The notes below the pieces were generated by a model, which did no database searches, was not told the DNA's origin, and saw nothing but the letters and a program-made list of their open reading frames with translations. The position numbers and the translations under genes were made by a program. Of a stretch of DNA of 64,000 bases, positions 50,770 through 58,822 are shown piece after piece. Positions within the stretch are counted from its first letter, which is position 1, and the number at the start of each line of letters is the position of its first letter. Source of the DNA: Thermus caliditerrae (GTDB lineage Bacteria > Deinococcota > Deinococci > Deinococcales > Thermaceae). The stretch is taken from NCBI RefSeq assembly GCF_021462525.1, contig NZ_JAKEDT010000010.1:1-64000 (forward strand), given 5' to 3'.

Positions 50770-50775
50770 ATTATA
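50770..50775 (-). promoter_or_regulatory. consensus -10 box of the regulator-cas operon (leaderless)
   Basis: A perfect TATAAT lies on the minus strand 9 bases before the regulator ATG. The -35 position reads TCTTAG, far from consensus, which would fit activator dependence. Confidence 0.6.
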
Positions 50776-50903
50776 ACCAGGCATGTGGTACCCTAAGAGC
50801 TAAGGGCTTCCTCCTTCCCTTCCTGCTTCCCGGCCCAGCTGGCCTGAGTGCTGGCGTGGAGCTTGACAAGCCAATCCAAGCCACCTCCTTGCTTGGGCTT
50901 TTT

Positions 50904-50959
50904 CCCTTTACAGACCCTTAGAGGGGGGTGAGCGGGGGTTTTTGCCGTCCTGGTCATGT
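50904..50959 (+). promoter_or_regulatory. leader of CRISPR array 2
   Basis: This stretch matches the leader of array 1 for 54 bases with one difference. It diverges from the regulator-cas promoter. The region between 50776 and 50903 is gene-free and likely holds upstream leader or promoter sequence, but no clear hexamers stand out. Confidence 0.8.
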
Positions 50960-51415
50960 GTAGTCCCCACACGCGTGGGGATGGACCGGCCCGGTACCAC
51001 CGATCCGCCTCCTCGGGGCTGTAGTCCCCACACGCGTGGGGATGGACCGACCTCACGAAGAGGTTCCCCCGCCGTGTGCCTGTAGTCCCCACACGCGTGG
51101 GGATGGACCGGCCCAGGCCTGGGCAGACCGGGGAGGGCAAATGTAGTCCCCACACGCGTGGGGATGGACCTCACGGCTTTGTGGGAGTTTCAGTCCGGGC
51201 TACGTAGTCCCCACACGCGTGGGGATGGACCGGGCTCCCCACGGGTGTGCCGGACGGTGAGGACGTAGTCCCCACACGCGTGGGGATGGACCGCTGGGAT
51301 TGGATGAGAGGCGGAAGGAGGAGTGGTAGTCCCCACACGCGTGGGGATGGACCGTGGCCGAAGGCGCCGTAGTCGTCCAGCTGGGTGTAGTCCCCACACG
51401 CGTGGGGATGGACCG
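50960..51415 (+). CRISPR. type I-E CRISPR array 2 (8 repeats, 7 spacers)
   Basis: The 29-bp repeats start at 50960, 51021, 51082, 51143, 51204, 51265, 51326 and 51387, with a constant 61-bp period (32-bp spacers). The consensus begins GTAGTCCCCACACGCG and ends GGGGATGGACCG. The fourth copy ends in T instead of G. The leader is on the left. Together with array 1 it brackets the cas genes, the two arrays pointing away from each other. Confidence 0.97.
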
Positions 51416-51467
51416 GTAGGATTTCGTCCACCAGACCACGAGCAAATCTGCTACCCTTCAAACTGGT

Positions 51468-52853
51468 ATGGGCACAAAGCAGAACACCCTCCGCTTCGGC
51501 ACCGAGGGTTTCCGGGGGGTGATTGCCCGGGAGTTCACCTTCACCGCCCTGCACCGCCTGGGGGAGGCCTACGGGCGCCACCTCCTGGAAAGGGGCGGGG
51601 GCCGGGTGGCGGTGGGGTACGACGGCCGCTTCCTGGCGGAGGCGTTCGCCCGGGCCCTGGCGGGGCACCTCTCGGGGATGGGGCTTGAGGTCTACCTCCT
51701 CCGGGGCCCCGTGCCCACCCCCCTCCTCTCCTTCGCCGTGCGCCACCTGGAGGCGGCGGGCGGGGCCATGCTCACCGCCAGCCACAACCCGCCCCAGTAC
51801 CTGGGGGTGAAGTTCAAGGACGCCACCGGGGGCCCCATCGGCCCCGAGGAGGCCAAGGCCCTGGAGGCCCGGGTGCCCGAGGAGGCCCCGGAGAGGGAAG
51901 GCACCTACGAGGAGCTGGACCTCAAGGGGGAGTATCTGGAGGCCCTGGCCCGGCGGGTGGACCTGGAGGCCCTGGCCCGCTTCCCCGGCCCCCTGTACCA
52001 CGACAGCATGGGGGGCGCGGGGGCGGGGTACCTGCGGGACTTCCTCCTGCGCTTCGGCCTCCCCATCCCCTTCCGGCCCCTCAGGGAGGCCCTCCACCCC
52101 CTGTTCCACGGGGTGAACCCCGAGCCCATCCCCGCCAACCTGGGGCCCACCCTGGCGGTGCTTTCCGCCGAGGCCCCGCCCGCTTTGGCGGTGGTCACGG
52201 ACGGGGACGGGGACCGGCTGGGGGTGGTGCTGGCGGGGGGCCGGTACTTCAACCCCCACCAGGTGCTCACGGTGCTGGCCCTCCACCGCTTCCGCCGGGG
52301 GCACAGGGAGCGGGTGGTGAAGAACTTCGCCACCACCTGGCTTTTGGACCGGCTGGGGGTGCGGCTGGGGTTCGGGGTGACCACCACCCCCATCGGGTTC
52401 AAGTGGATCAAGGAGGAGTTCCTCAAGGGAGGGTGCTCCTTGGGCGGGGAGGAGTCCGGGGGGGTGGGGGTGCCGGAACACCTACCCGAGCGGGACGGGC
52501 TTTTGGCGGCCCTCCTCCTCCTGGAGAGCGTGGGGGCCACGGGGAAGCCCCTGGAGGAGGGGTTCCGGGAGGCCGAAGGCCTGGCGGGCCTCACCCATGC
52601 CTACGACCGCTTGGACCTGCCCTTGCCCCCGGGGTTCGATCCCAGGCGCCTCCTGGAGCCCCGGCCCCTGGCGGGGATGGCCCCTGTGGGGCTGGAGACC
52701 CTGGACGGGAGCAAGTGGCTTTACCCCGAGGGCTGGGTGCTCTTCCGGCCCTCGGGCACGGAGCCCTTGCTCCGGGTCTACGCGGAGGCCACGAGCCCGG
52801 AGCTGGTGCGGGCCCTTCTCCGGGAGGCCAGGGCCCTGGTGGAGGGGGCATGA
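51468..52853 (+). CDS. phosphomannomutase/phosphoglucomutase family enzyme
   Basis: It interconverts hexose 1- and 6-phosphates. The four diagnostic loops are present: the phosphoserine loop TASHNPP (about residue 104), metal-binding DGDGDR (about 245), sugar-binding GGEESGG (about 328) and phosphate-binding RPSGTEP (about 430). The 461-aa length is usual. It begins 52 bases after the end of CRISPR array 2. It could feed either glycogen or mannose-based pathways, matching the sugar cluster that follows. Confidence 0.93.
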   Translation: MGTKQNTLRFGTEGFRGVIAREFTFTALHRLGEAYGRHLLERGGGRVAVGYDGRFLAEAFARALAGHLSGMGLEVYLLRGPVPTPLLSFAVRHLEAAGGAMLTASHNPPQYLGVKFKDATGGPIGPEEAKALEARVPEEAPEREGTYEELDLKGEYLEALARRVDLEALARFPGPLYHDSMGGAGAGYLRDFLLRFGLPIPFRPLREALHPLFHGVNPEPIPANLGPTLAVLSAEAPPALAVVTDGDGDRLGVVLAGGRYFNPHQVLTVLALHRFRRGHRERVVKNFATTWLLDRLGVRLGFGVTTTPIGFKWIKEEFLKGGCSLGGEESGGVGVPEHLPERDGLLAALLLLESVGATGKPLEEGFREAEGLAGLTHAYDRLDLPLPPGFDPRRLLEPRPLAGMAPVGLETLDGSKWLYPEGWVLFRPSGTEPLLRVYAEATSPELVRALLREARALVEGA

Positions 52854-52888
52854 GGGCCTACGGGGTGATCCTGGGAAGGTGGGGCTTC

Positions 52889-53935
52889 CTACACTGACCG
52901 CATCCTTTTCAGAACTTCCTCCAAAGGAGCTGTCATGACCCCAATGCCGTAGTCGCCCACCCCCGCCACAAAGACAAGTTCCTCCCCGTGCAGGAAAAGT
53001 CCGTTGCCGTAAAGGGTTAGCGGGCGATCGCCGTAGCTTTCGTTCAAGCCCCGCGGGGCAAGCAAATAGGAGGTGTAGGCCAACAACTCCCCGCTCCCGG
53101 AAAGGCGGACGAAGCCGTGGCGGTAAGAGAAATCGGCGCGCAAAATCCCGTGGTAAGCCACCAGGTAGGTGCCGTCCTCGAGCCTCACCGCATTCGTGGA
53201 CCAGCCCACCTTGAACTCGAAGGGCTCCGGCGGGAGAACGGGCTCGAGGGCAAAGGCCCTAAGCCTCTCCTTATCCAACCTTCCCCGCCAGCCGGTATCC
53301 GGCAAGCCCGGCAGGCTGGGCCGCAGGAGGAAGGCGTCTCCTTCCAGGAAGGTGGCGTTCTTGGTAGGCAGGAGAAGGCCCTCGCCTTCCCTGCCCAAGC
53401 GCACAATGCCCTTACGCCTCAGGCGGAGGTCCCTCCCAAGCTCCGCCAAGGCCAGGGCAGGGAAAAACACATCCTTGTGGTCCGTTAAGGCGGCTTCACC
53501 CAGCTTCCCCACCCCCGTGTAGAAGAGGGCAAAGCCTTCTCCCAAGGCGTGAGCCCGGGCATCTTCGCAACCCCTGGAGGCCTCCCAGACCTCTGTGGGG
53601 TACAGGACGATCTCCATCGGAAGGGGACGGGGCAAGCGGCCCTGGAGAAGGTCATCCACCGGCACCGCGGCATACCCAATGGCGGAAGCGTAGCTGTAGT
53701 ACTCAAAGACCAGCCTCGGGAAAAGGTGGACCACGCCATCTCGCAAAACCGCCCCCGGATTAAAGGCCGCCATGGGCCGCCGCCTGAGGTAGTTGGTGAC
53801 TTCGATATCTTCAGGGGAAAGGTAGAACCTTCTTTGGAAGATGTCCTCGGTATGGGGGCTGCGTTCAAGGGAATGCGCGGAAGCATAGGCCCTGGCCTTT
53901 TCCACCAGCTCCTGCACCAACTCGGAAACCGCCAT
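52889..53935 (-). CDS. GH130-like mannoside phosphorylase/hydrolase
   Basis: The protein has the five-bladed beta-propeller pattern of glycoside hydrolase family 130, enzymes that phosphorolyse beta-mannosides: AAFNPGAVLRDGVVHLFPRL, SYASAIGYA and WSTNAVRLEDGTYLVAYHG near the substrate-binding loops. It has no signal peptide and is 348 aa. It diverges from the LacI gene, so one regulatory region can control both. The exact substrate is not readable from the sequence. Confidence 0.75.
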   Translation of the reverse strand: MAVSELVQELVEKARAYASAHSLERSPHTEDIFQRRFYLSPEDIEVTNYLRRRPMAAFNPGAVLRDGVVHLFPRLVFEYYSYASAIGYAAVPVDDLLQGRLPRPLPMEIVLYPTEVWEASRGCEDARAHALGEGFALFYTGVGKLGEAALTDHKDVFFPALALAELGRDLRLRRKGIVRLGREGEGLLLPTKNATFLEGDAFLLRPSLPGLPDTGWRGRLDKERLRAFALEPVLPPEPFEFKVGWSTNAVRLEDGTYLVAYHGILRADFSYRHGFVRLSGSGELLAYTSYLLAPRGLNESYGDRPLTLYGNGLFLHGEELVFVAGVGDYGIGVMTAPLEEVLKRMRSV

Positions 53936-53984
53936 GGATCAATCGTAACAAGCTTGGTCCATGGGGAACAGGGATAGGAAGAGC

Positions 53985-54014
53985 TTGACGCCCCAACCTG
54001 CCAGGGGTTAGGCT
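53985..54014 (+). promoter_or_regulatory. promoter of the lacI-type gene
   Basis: TTGACG and TAGGCT (18-base spacing) form a plausible promoter whose start site falls just before the operator at 54026. A repressor bound there would block its own gene. Confidence 0.45.
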
Positions 54015-54025
54015 GAAGGCGCTTA

Positions 54026-54039
54026 CGAAAACGTTTACG
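54026..54039. promoter_or_regulatory. LacI-family operator
   Basis: CGAAAACGTTTACG is a near-perfect palindrome of the CGnAAACGTTTnCG type bound by LacI/CcpA-like repressors. It ends 6 bases before the lacI-type ATG and lies between the divergent phosphorylase and regulator genes. Confidence 0.7.
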
Positions 54040-54045
54040 CTAATC

Positions 54046-55017
54046 ATGAAGAGGGCAACTACCATTAGAGAAATCGCCAGGCTCGCAAACGTTTCTGTGG
54101 GAACGGTGAGCCGAGCCCTGAACGGCCGCCCCGGGGTCAGCCCTGGGACCCGCGCGCGGATCCTGGAAGTGGCCCAAGCCGTGGGCTTCGTACCCAACGC
54201 CGCCGCCCGGGAGCTGGCGGGCATGTCCTCAGCGGTGGGGCTTCTCTTCGCGCCCGGCGTACGCCGCTACACTCCCTACTTCGCCCTGCTCCTGGAAGCC
54301 TTGACCGAGGCGTTTTGGCAGGAAGGCTTAAAGGTCGCCGAAGTGCCCACAGACCCTAGGGGTCTACCCCTGGCTGAAGCCCGCGCGTATCTCCTCCTCG
54401 GGGCCCACGACCACGACCCGCGCATCGAAAGCCTCCGGGCCCAGGGGAAGCCCTTTGTCCTGATCGGCACCTACCCAGGGGTCTTCTGGGTGGCCCCGGA
54501 TGATCCCGAAGGGGGCTACTTGGCCACCCGCCACCTGCTGGAGCTGGGGCACACGGAGATCGCCATCGTCACAGGGCACCTGCACCATCAAGCGGGCAGG
54601 GAGCGCCTGGAAGGGTACAAGCGGGCCCTGCACGAGGCAGGGCTTCCCTTCCGTCCAGAGCTGGTGCTGGACGGGAGGTTCGAGGCCCTTGCCGCTTACC
54701 GCGCAGTCCGCCGCACCTGGCAGGAGGGGCTTCGCTATAGCGCCCTCTTCGCCGCTTCCGACGAGATGGCTCTGGGCGCATGGGCGGCCCTCGAGGACCT
54801 GGGCCTGCGGGTGCCCGAGGAGGTGAGCCTAGTGGGCTACGATGACCTACCCGACTTGGAAAGGAGCCTAACCACAGTACACCAAGACATCCCCACCGTG
54901 GCCAAGGAAGCAGCTCGCCTCCTGAAAGAGGCCATGGCCGGGCGCCCGCCTATGGGGGTACGGGTCCCCGTGTACCTCGTGCCGCGAGGAACCTCCGCCC
55001 GAAGGGGGGTGGGATAG
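54046..55017 (+). CDS. LacI family transcriptional repressor of the sugar cluster
   Basis: The N-terminal HTH (TTIREIARLANVSVGTVSRALNGRPGVSPGTRARI) is classical LacI, followed by the hinge NAAARELAGMSS and a periplasmic-binding-like effector domain (residues 60-320). It is 323 aa. The effector is presumably the imported sugar or a breakdown product. Upstream is a matching operator. Downstream, separated by 66 bases, lies the ABC importer operon it probably controls. Confidence 0.92.
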   Translation: MKRATTIREIARLANVSVGTVSRALNGRPGVSPGTRARILEVAQAVGFVPNAAARELAGMSSAVGLLFAPGVRRYTPYFALLLEALTEAFWQEGLKVAEVPTDPRGLPLAEARAYLLLGAHDHDPRIESLRAQGKPFVLIGTYPGVFWVAPDDPEGGYLATRHLLELGHTEIAIVTGHLHHQAGRERLEGYKRALHEAGLPFRPELVLDGRFEALAAYRAVRRTWQEGLRYSALFAASDEMALGAWAALEDLGLRVPEEVSLVGYDDLPDLERSLTTVHQDIPTVAKEAARLLKEAMAGRPPMGVRVPVYLVPRGTSARRGVG

Positions 55018-55083
55018 CGAACGAAACCCAGACCGGTGTTCGGCTTAGGGGTTTTAAGGCCATGATGCAAGTTGGGAGGTGTC

Positions 55084-56316
55084 ATGCTTAGGGTTTGGTT
55101 GATCCTTCTGGCCCTTGCAGGCCTGGCTTCGGCCCAGGTGCAGGTGCGCATCTCGGGCTGGGGCGGCACGGACATCGCCATCGTTAACGGGTTGCTTAAG
55201 GAAGTGGTCCAGCCAAAGCTGGACCGCAAGGGTATCCGGGTGGTCTATCAGCCCATCGAGGGGGATTACACCCAATGGCTCTTCAACGCCCTCTCGGCGG
55301 GTACGGCCCCCGACCTGTTCTACGTGGACATTTTCTGGTCGGAGAGCCTCTTCGCCTCGGGGCGGGTGGAGCCCTTGGACGGCTACTTCAGCAAGCAGGA
55401 GCTGGCCGAGTTTCTGCCGAACCTCATTCAGGCTTTCACCTATAAGGGCAAGGTCTACGGCATCCCCAAGGACTTCAACACCCTCGCACTCCAGTTCAAC
55501 AAGGACCTCTTCGATGAAGCAGGGGTACGCTACCCCAACCAGCAGGACACCTGGGAAACCTTTGAGGCCAAGCTCCAGCAGGTGCAGAGCAAGCTGAAGG
55601 ACGTGGCCGGCCTCTGCGTGGTGGCCGACTTCGCCCGCTTTGGAGCCTTCGCCTTTGCCACGGGGTGGAAGCCCTTTGACGCCAAAGGCCATACCGTGTT
55701 GGACGAAAACTTCCGCCGGGCCTTTGAGTGGTACACGGGGTTGCCGAGGCGGGGCGCGGCCAGGTTCGCCCAGGATCTCGGCGAGGGGTGGACCGGTGGG
55801 TGTTTCGGGGGGGAGAAGGCGGCCACGGCCATCGAAGGGGCTTGGATCGCGGGCTTCCTCCGGGACAAAGCCCCGAACATGCGCTACAGCACTACCTTCC
55901 TTCCCCTGGATCCGGTCACGAAGCGCCGGGGTAACTTCATCTATACCGTTTCCTGGAGCATGAATGCGGCCAGCAGGAACAAACCGGCCGCAGCGAAGGT
56001 ACTCAAGGCCTTGACCTCCCCCGAAGCGCAACAGTGGGTGCTGGAGCGGGGCCTGGCCATTCCCAGCCGTAGGGCCTTGGCCAACAACCCCTACTTCCAG
56101 CGTCCGGGCAAGGAGCCCGAGCTTAACCGTGTGGTCTTCCAAGGCTCCGGCCCCCAGGGTGGGAACGTGTATCCCTTCAAGTTCCTGGCCTACGGGGGCG
56201 ACTGGATGCGCCCCATCAACGATGCCCTCTTGGCGGTCATGACCGGGCAAAAGGGGGTGGATCAAGCGCTGAGAGACGCCCAGGCGGCCTTGGATCGGCT
56301 CACGGGTAGGAGGTAA
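55084..56316 (+). CDS. ABC sugar transporter, substrate-binding protein
   Basis: It has a signal peptide (VWLILLALAGLASAQ). Mature features are of the family 1 (maltose-type) solute-binding proteins: RISGWGGTDIA at the start, FNALSAGTAPDLFYVDIFW with its acidic-aromatic site, GIPKDFNTLALQFNKDLFDEAG, and a C-terminal helix. It is 410 aa. ATG 55084 follows GGAGGT. There is no lipobox cysteine, so it is free in the periplasm or tethered otherwise. It is followed by a terminator-like hairpin, so it would be made in excess over the permeases. Confidence 0.92.
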   Translation: MLRVWLILLALAGLASAQVQVRISGWGGTDIAIVNGLLKEVVQPKLDRKGIRVVYQPIEGDYTQWLFNALSAGTAPDLFYVDIFWSESLFASGRVEPLDGYFSKQELAEFLPNLIQAFTYKGKVYGIPKDFNTLALQFNKDLFDEAGVRYPNQQDTWETFEAKLQQVQSKLKDVAGLCVVADFARFGAFAFATGWKPFDAKGHTVLDENFRRAFEWYTGLPRRGAARFAQDLGEGWTGGCFGGEKAATAIEGAWIAGFLRDKAPNMRYSTTFLPLDPVTKRRGNFIYTVSWSMNAASRNKPAAAKVLKALTSPEAQQWVLERGLAIPSRRALANNPYFQRPGKEPELNRVVFQGSGPQGGNVYPFKFLAYGGDWMRPINDALLAVMTGQKGVDQALRDAQAALDRLTGRR

Positions 56317-56324
56317 AGAAGCAG

Positions 56325-56354
56325 GGGGGGTGGAAATCACCCCCCTTTTGTTTT
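56325..56354 (+). terminator. intra-operon terminator between binding protein and permease genes
   Basis: GGGGGGTG and CACCCCCC pair around GAAAT and are followed by TTTTGTTTT, a rho-independent signature, just before the permease ATG. Partial termination would lower permease synthesis relative to the binding protein. Confidence 0.7.
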
Positions 56355-56357
56355 GCC

Positions 56358-57461
56358 ATGCGAATCAAAGCGCGCACCCTCGAGGCCCTCTACGCCTTGC
56401 TCCTCCTCCTTCCCTTTTTGTTCTCCCTGGGCGTTTTCTTCCTGTACGCCTTCTTGCGGGCTGTCTACTTCAGCTTCACCGATTACAACCTCTTCTCACC
56501 CCCGCGTTGGGTGGGTTTGGCCAATTACTGGGCGCTCTTCCAAGAGCCTTCCTTCCTGTTGGCCCTGAAGCACACCCTCCTCTACAGCTTGGTGGTCACT
56601 AGCCTGCAGACCTTCTTCGCCCTGATCCTGGCCATCGCCCTCAACCGACCCCTGAGGGGCATCACCTTCTTCCGCACGGTCTACTACCTGCCCTCGGTGA
56701 TCTCCACCGCGGCCGCCAGCCTCCTCCTCCTCTGGCTCTTCCAGCGCACCGGGCTGGTGAACCAGGCCCTTTCCCTCCTGTTCTCCCACCTCCCCCACCT
56801 GGCTGGCTTTGCCCTTCTCTTTTTGGGCCTCCAAGGGGCCCTCGTCCTTTGGGAACGGCGGCGGGGACGGCGCACCCCCTTCCTTGACCCGGGGCTAGCC
56901 GCCGTCTCCCTGCTGGGCGCCTTCCTGGGCACCTCCGCCTTCCAGGCCTGGGGCCTCCTCCAGGCCCGCGAGGTGCGGGTGGATATCCCCTGGCTCCCCA
57001 CGCGGGCTTCCTTCCTCGGTCTTCCCTACCCCTTGTGGGCCATCGTCTTGATGAACACCTACACCACCATTCCCACCTTCATGGTTCTCTTCCTGGCGGG
57101 GCTCAAGGGCATCCCCCGAACCCTCTACGAGGCCGCCGCACTGGATGGGGCAACCCCTTGGATCATGTTCAGCCGCATCACCGTGCCCCTCCTTAGGCCC
57201 GTCCTCTTCCTGGTCATCACCCTGGGCCTGATCGGCACCCTCCAGCTCTTCGACCAGGTGCTCTTCGTGGGGGGTTCCGGGGGTGCTCCCTTGGAGAGCA
57301 CCATCACCTTGGCCTACTACGTGTATGGCAACGTTTTCCCCTCCGGAGCCACCCCGCGGGTGGGGCTGGCCTCGGCAGCCGCCTTGGTCCTGGCGGGCCT
57401 GACCCTGGTCATCGTTTTGCTCCAGCGCCGCTTCGGCGTGGGCGAGAGGGGGTGGTCCTAA
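56358..57461 (+). CDS. ABC sugar transporter permease (MalF-like)
   Basis: This is a membrane protein of 367 aa. N-terminal helix (LLLLPFLFSLGVFFLYAFL), WVGLANYWALF segment, and core helices. The EAA loop, EAAALDGATPWIMFSRITVPLLRP near residue 260, contacts the ATPase. Between residues 140 and 225 it has an additional segment with two more hydrophobic stretches, rare in short MalF/UgpA types. Start ATG 56358 lies just after the terminator-like hairpin. The stop overlaps the next ATG (TAATG). Confidence 0.9.
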   Translation: MRIKARTLEALYALLLLLPFLFSLGVFFLYAFLRAVYFSFTDYNLFSPPRWVGLANYWALFQEPSFLLALKHTLLYSLVVTSLQTFFALILAIALNRPLRGITFFRTVYYLPSVISTAAASLLLLWLFQRTGLVNQALSLLFSHLPHLAGFALLFLGLQGALVLWERRRGRRTPFLDPGLAAVSLLGAFLGTSAFQAWGLLQAREVRVDIPWLPTRASFLGLPYPLWAIVLMNTYTTIPTFMVLFLAGLKGIPRTLYEAAALDGATPWIMFSRITVPLLRPVLFLVITLGLIGTLQLFDQVLFVGGSGGAPLESTITLAYYVYGNVFPSGATPRVGLASAAALVLAGLTLVIVLLQRRFGVGERGWS

Positions 57462-58819
57462 TGGGGGCTAAGGAGGCGGTCCGCCGCCGCTGGGCGGCCT
57501 TGGGCTGGGCCTACGGTCTGCTCCTGGCCTTTGGGGTGTTCTTTGTGGCCCCCTTTGTTATGGGCTTCCTGGCCAGCCTAAAAACCGACCCCCTGGAATG
57601 GCCCTTCCGCCTGGCCTTTTCCCAGGTGAGCCCCAAGAACTGGGCCGCGGCGTGGCGTCTGGGCCAAGCGGGAAGCGGCGATCCCTGGTTGGGCGGGATG
57701 CGCCCAGGACGCCAAGTGGCCCTGGAGGTGGTGTACTTCGTGCCCAGGGGCGTGGAACCCACCCTCCTTGCCGAGATTCCCCGGCGAAAGCCCGGAGCCG
57801 GCATGGGAGCGGTGTTCGAAACCCCTTACGCCAGCGACCACGTGACGCTGGAAGGACCCATCCCCCTGGAGCGCCGCCCGGCCCACCAGGAGGAGGGGGA
57901 GATCATCCGCTACCGGTTGGTGCTGCGGTACCAGGGCGAAGGCCCCTTTTTGGAACGGGTGCCCCTGGATTTGGAGGCACCTCGAGGCATGGTCCTGGTG
58001 GAGGCCACCCTAGACCCCACCCGCTTCGAGCGCCGCGGGCGGGTGGCGAGCTGGGATAACGTGACCCCGGGCCTCCTGGGGTATGTCTTCCACAACTACG
58101 TGCGGGCCTTCCGGGAAACGAGGAGCCTGGAGACCGGGGAGAGCTTATTCCTGCGCTGGACTCTGAACTCCTTCTTCCTGGCCTTCGTCAAGGTGGTCAC
58201 TACCCTGGTCTTCGCCTCCATGGCCGGCTACGCCCTGGCCCGCCTCCGCTTCCCCGGTAGGCAAGCCCTTTTCCTCTTCATGCTCTTCAGCATGATGGTC
58301 CCCGGCCAGGTGACCTTCATCTCCAACTACCTGGTGCTTCGCGACGGCATCTTCGGCCTGTCCAAGCTCTTCGGGGTGGAAACCCTCCTCAACACCTACA
58401 CCGGCCTCATCCTCTCGGGCCTGGTGGGCGCCAGCGCCGTCTTCATCATGAAGCAGTTCTTCGAGTCCATCCCCCGGGAAGTGGAGGAGGCCGCCCTCAT
58501 CGACGGGGCCACCCCCTTGCAGACCCTCTTCCGCATCGTCCTCCCCATGTCCACCCCAGCCCTCGGCGCCTTGGCCATCCTCACCTTCCAGGGCACCTGG
58601 AACGAGTTCTTCTGGCCCTTCATCGTGCTCACCAGCCCCCGGGAGATCTACACCCTGCCCATCGGCCTCCTCTCCTTCCGCAACGCCTACGGCCAGGTGG
58701 GGGATTGGGGGCTCATCCTGGCGGGTGGGTTCTTCTCCATGATCCCCGTCCTCATCCTCTTCGCGGTCTTCCAGAGGTACTTCGTCGAGGGGGTCAACGT
58801 GGGAGCGGTAAAGGAGTAG
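57461..58819 (+). CDS. ABC sugar transporter permease (MalG-like) with a large extracytoplasmic insertion
   Basis: The C-terminal half is a normal MalG-type permease with RWTLNSFFLAFVKVVTTLVFASMAGYALARLRFPG and the EAA loop EEAALIDGATPLQTLFRIVLPMSTP. Between the first membrane helix (ending near residue 45) and that half lie about 150 extra beta-rich residues (57600-58140) absent from typical permeases of 270-290 aa. It would face the periplasm and could touch the binding protein. No ATPase gene accompanies the permeases, so a shared MsiK/MalK-type subunit elsewhere is needed. Confidence 0.9.
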   Translation: MGAKEAVRRRWAALGWAYGLLLAFGVFFVAPFVMGFLASLKTDPLEWPFRLAFSQVSPKNWAAAWRLGQAGSGDPWLGGMRPGRQVALEVVYFVPRGVEPTLLAEIPRRKPGAGMGAVFETPYASDHVTLEGPIPLERRPAHQEEGEIIRYRLVLRYQGEGPFLERVPLDLEAPRGMVLVEATLDPTRFERRGRVASWDNVTPGLLGYVFHNYVRAFRETRSLETGESLFLRWTLNSFFLAFVKVVTTLVFASMAGYALARLRFPGRQALFLFMLFSMMVPGQVTFISNYLVLRDGIFGLSKLFGVETLLNTYTGLILSGLVGASAVFIMKQFFESIPREVEEAALIDGATPLQTLFRIVLPMSTPALGALAILTFQGTWNEFFWPFIVLTSPREIYTLPIGLLSFRNAYGQVGDWGLILAGGFFSMIPVLILFAVFQRYFVEGVNVGAVKE

Positions 58820-58822
58820 CGC

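Noticed and set aside
51171-52481. 436-aa minus-strand frame through array 2 and the phosphohexomutase gene
   Set aside because: It translates CRISPR repeats (VHPHACGDY) and antisense of an intact enzyme gene.
54079-54092. Second LacI operator inside the lacI-type gene (GCAAACGTTTCTG)
   Set aside because: It encodes the conserved NVSV of the HTH helix, so the match is likely a coding coincidence.
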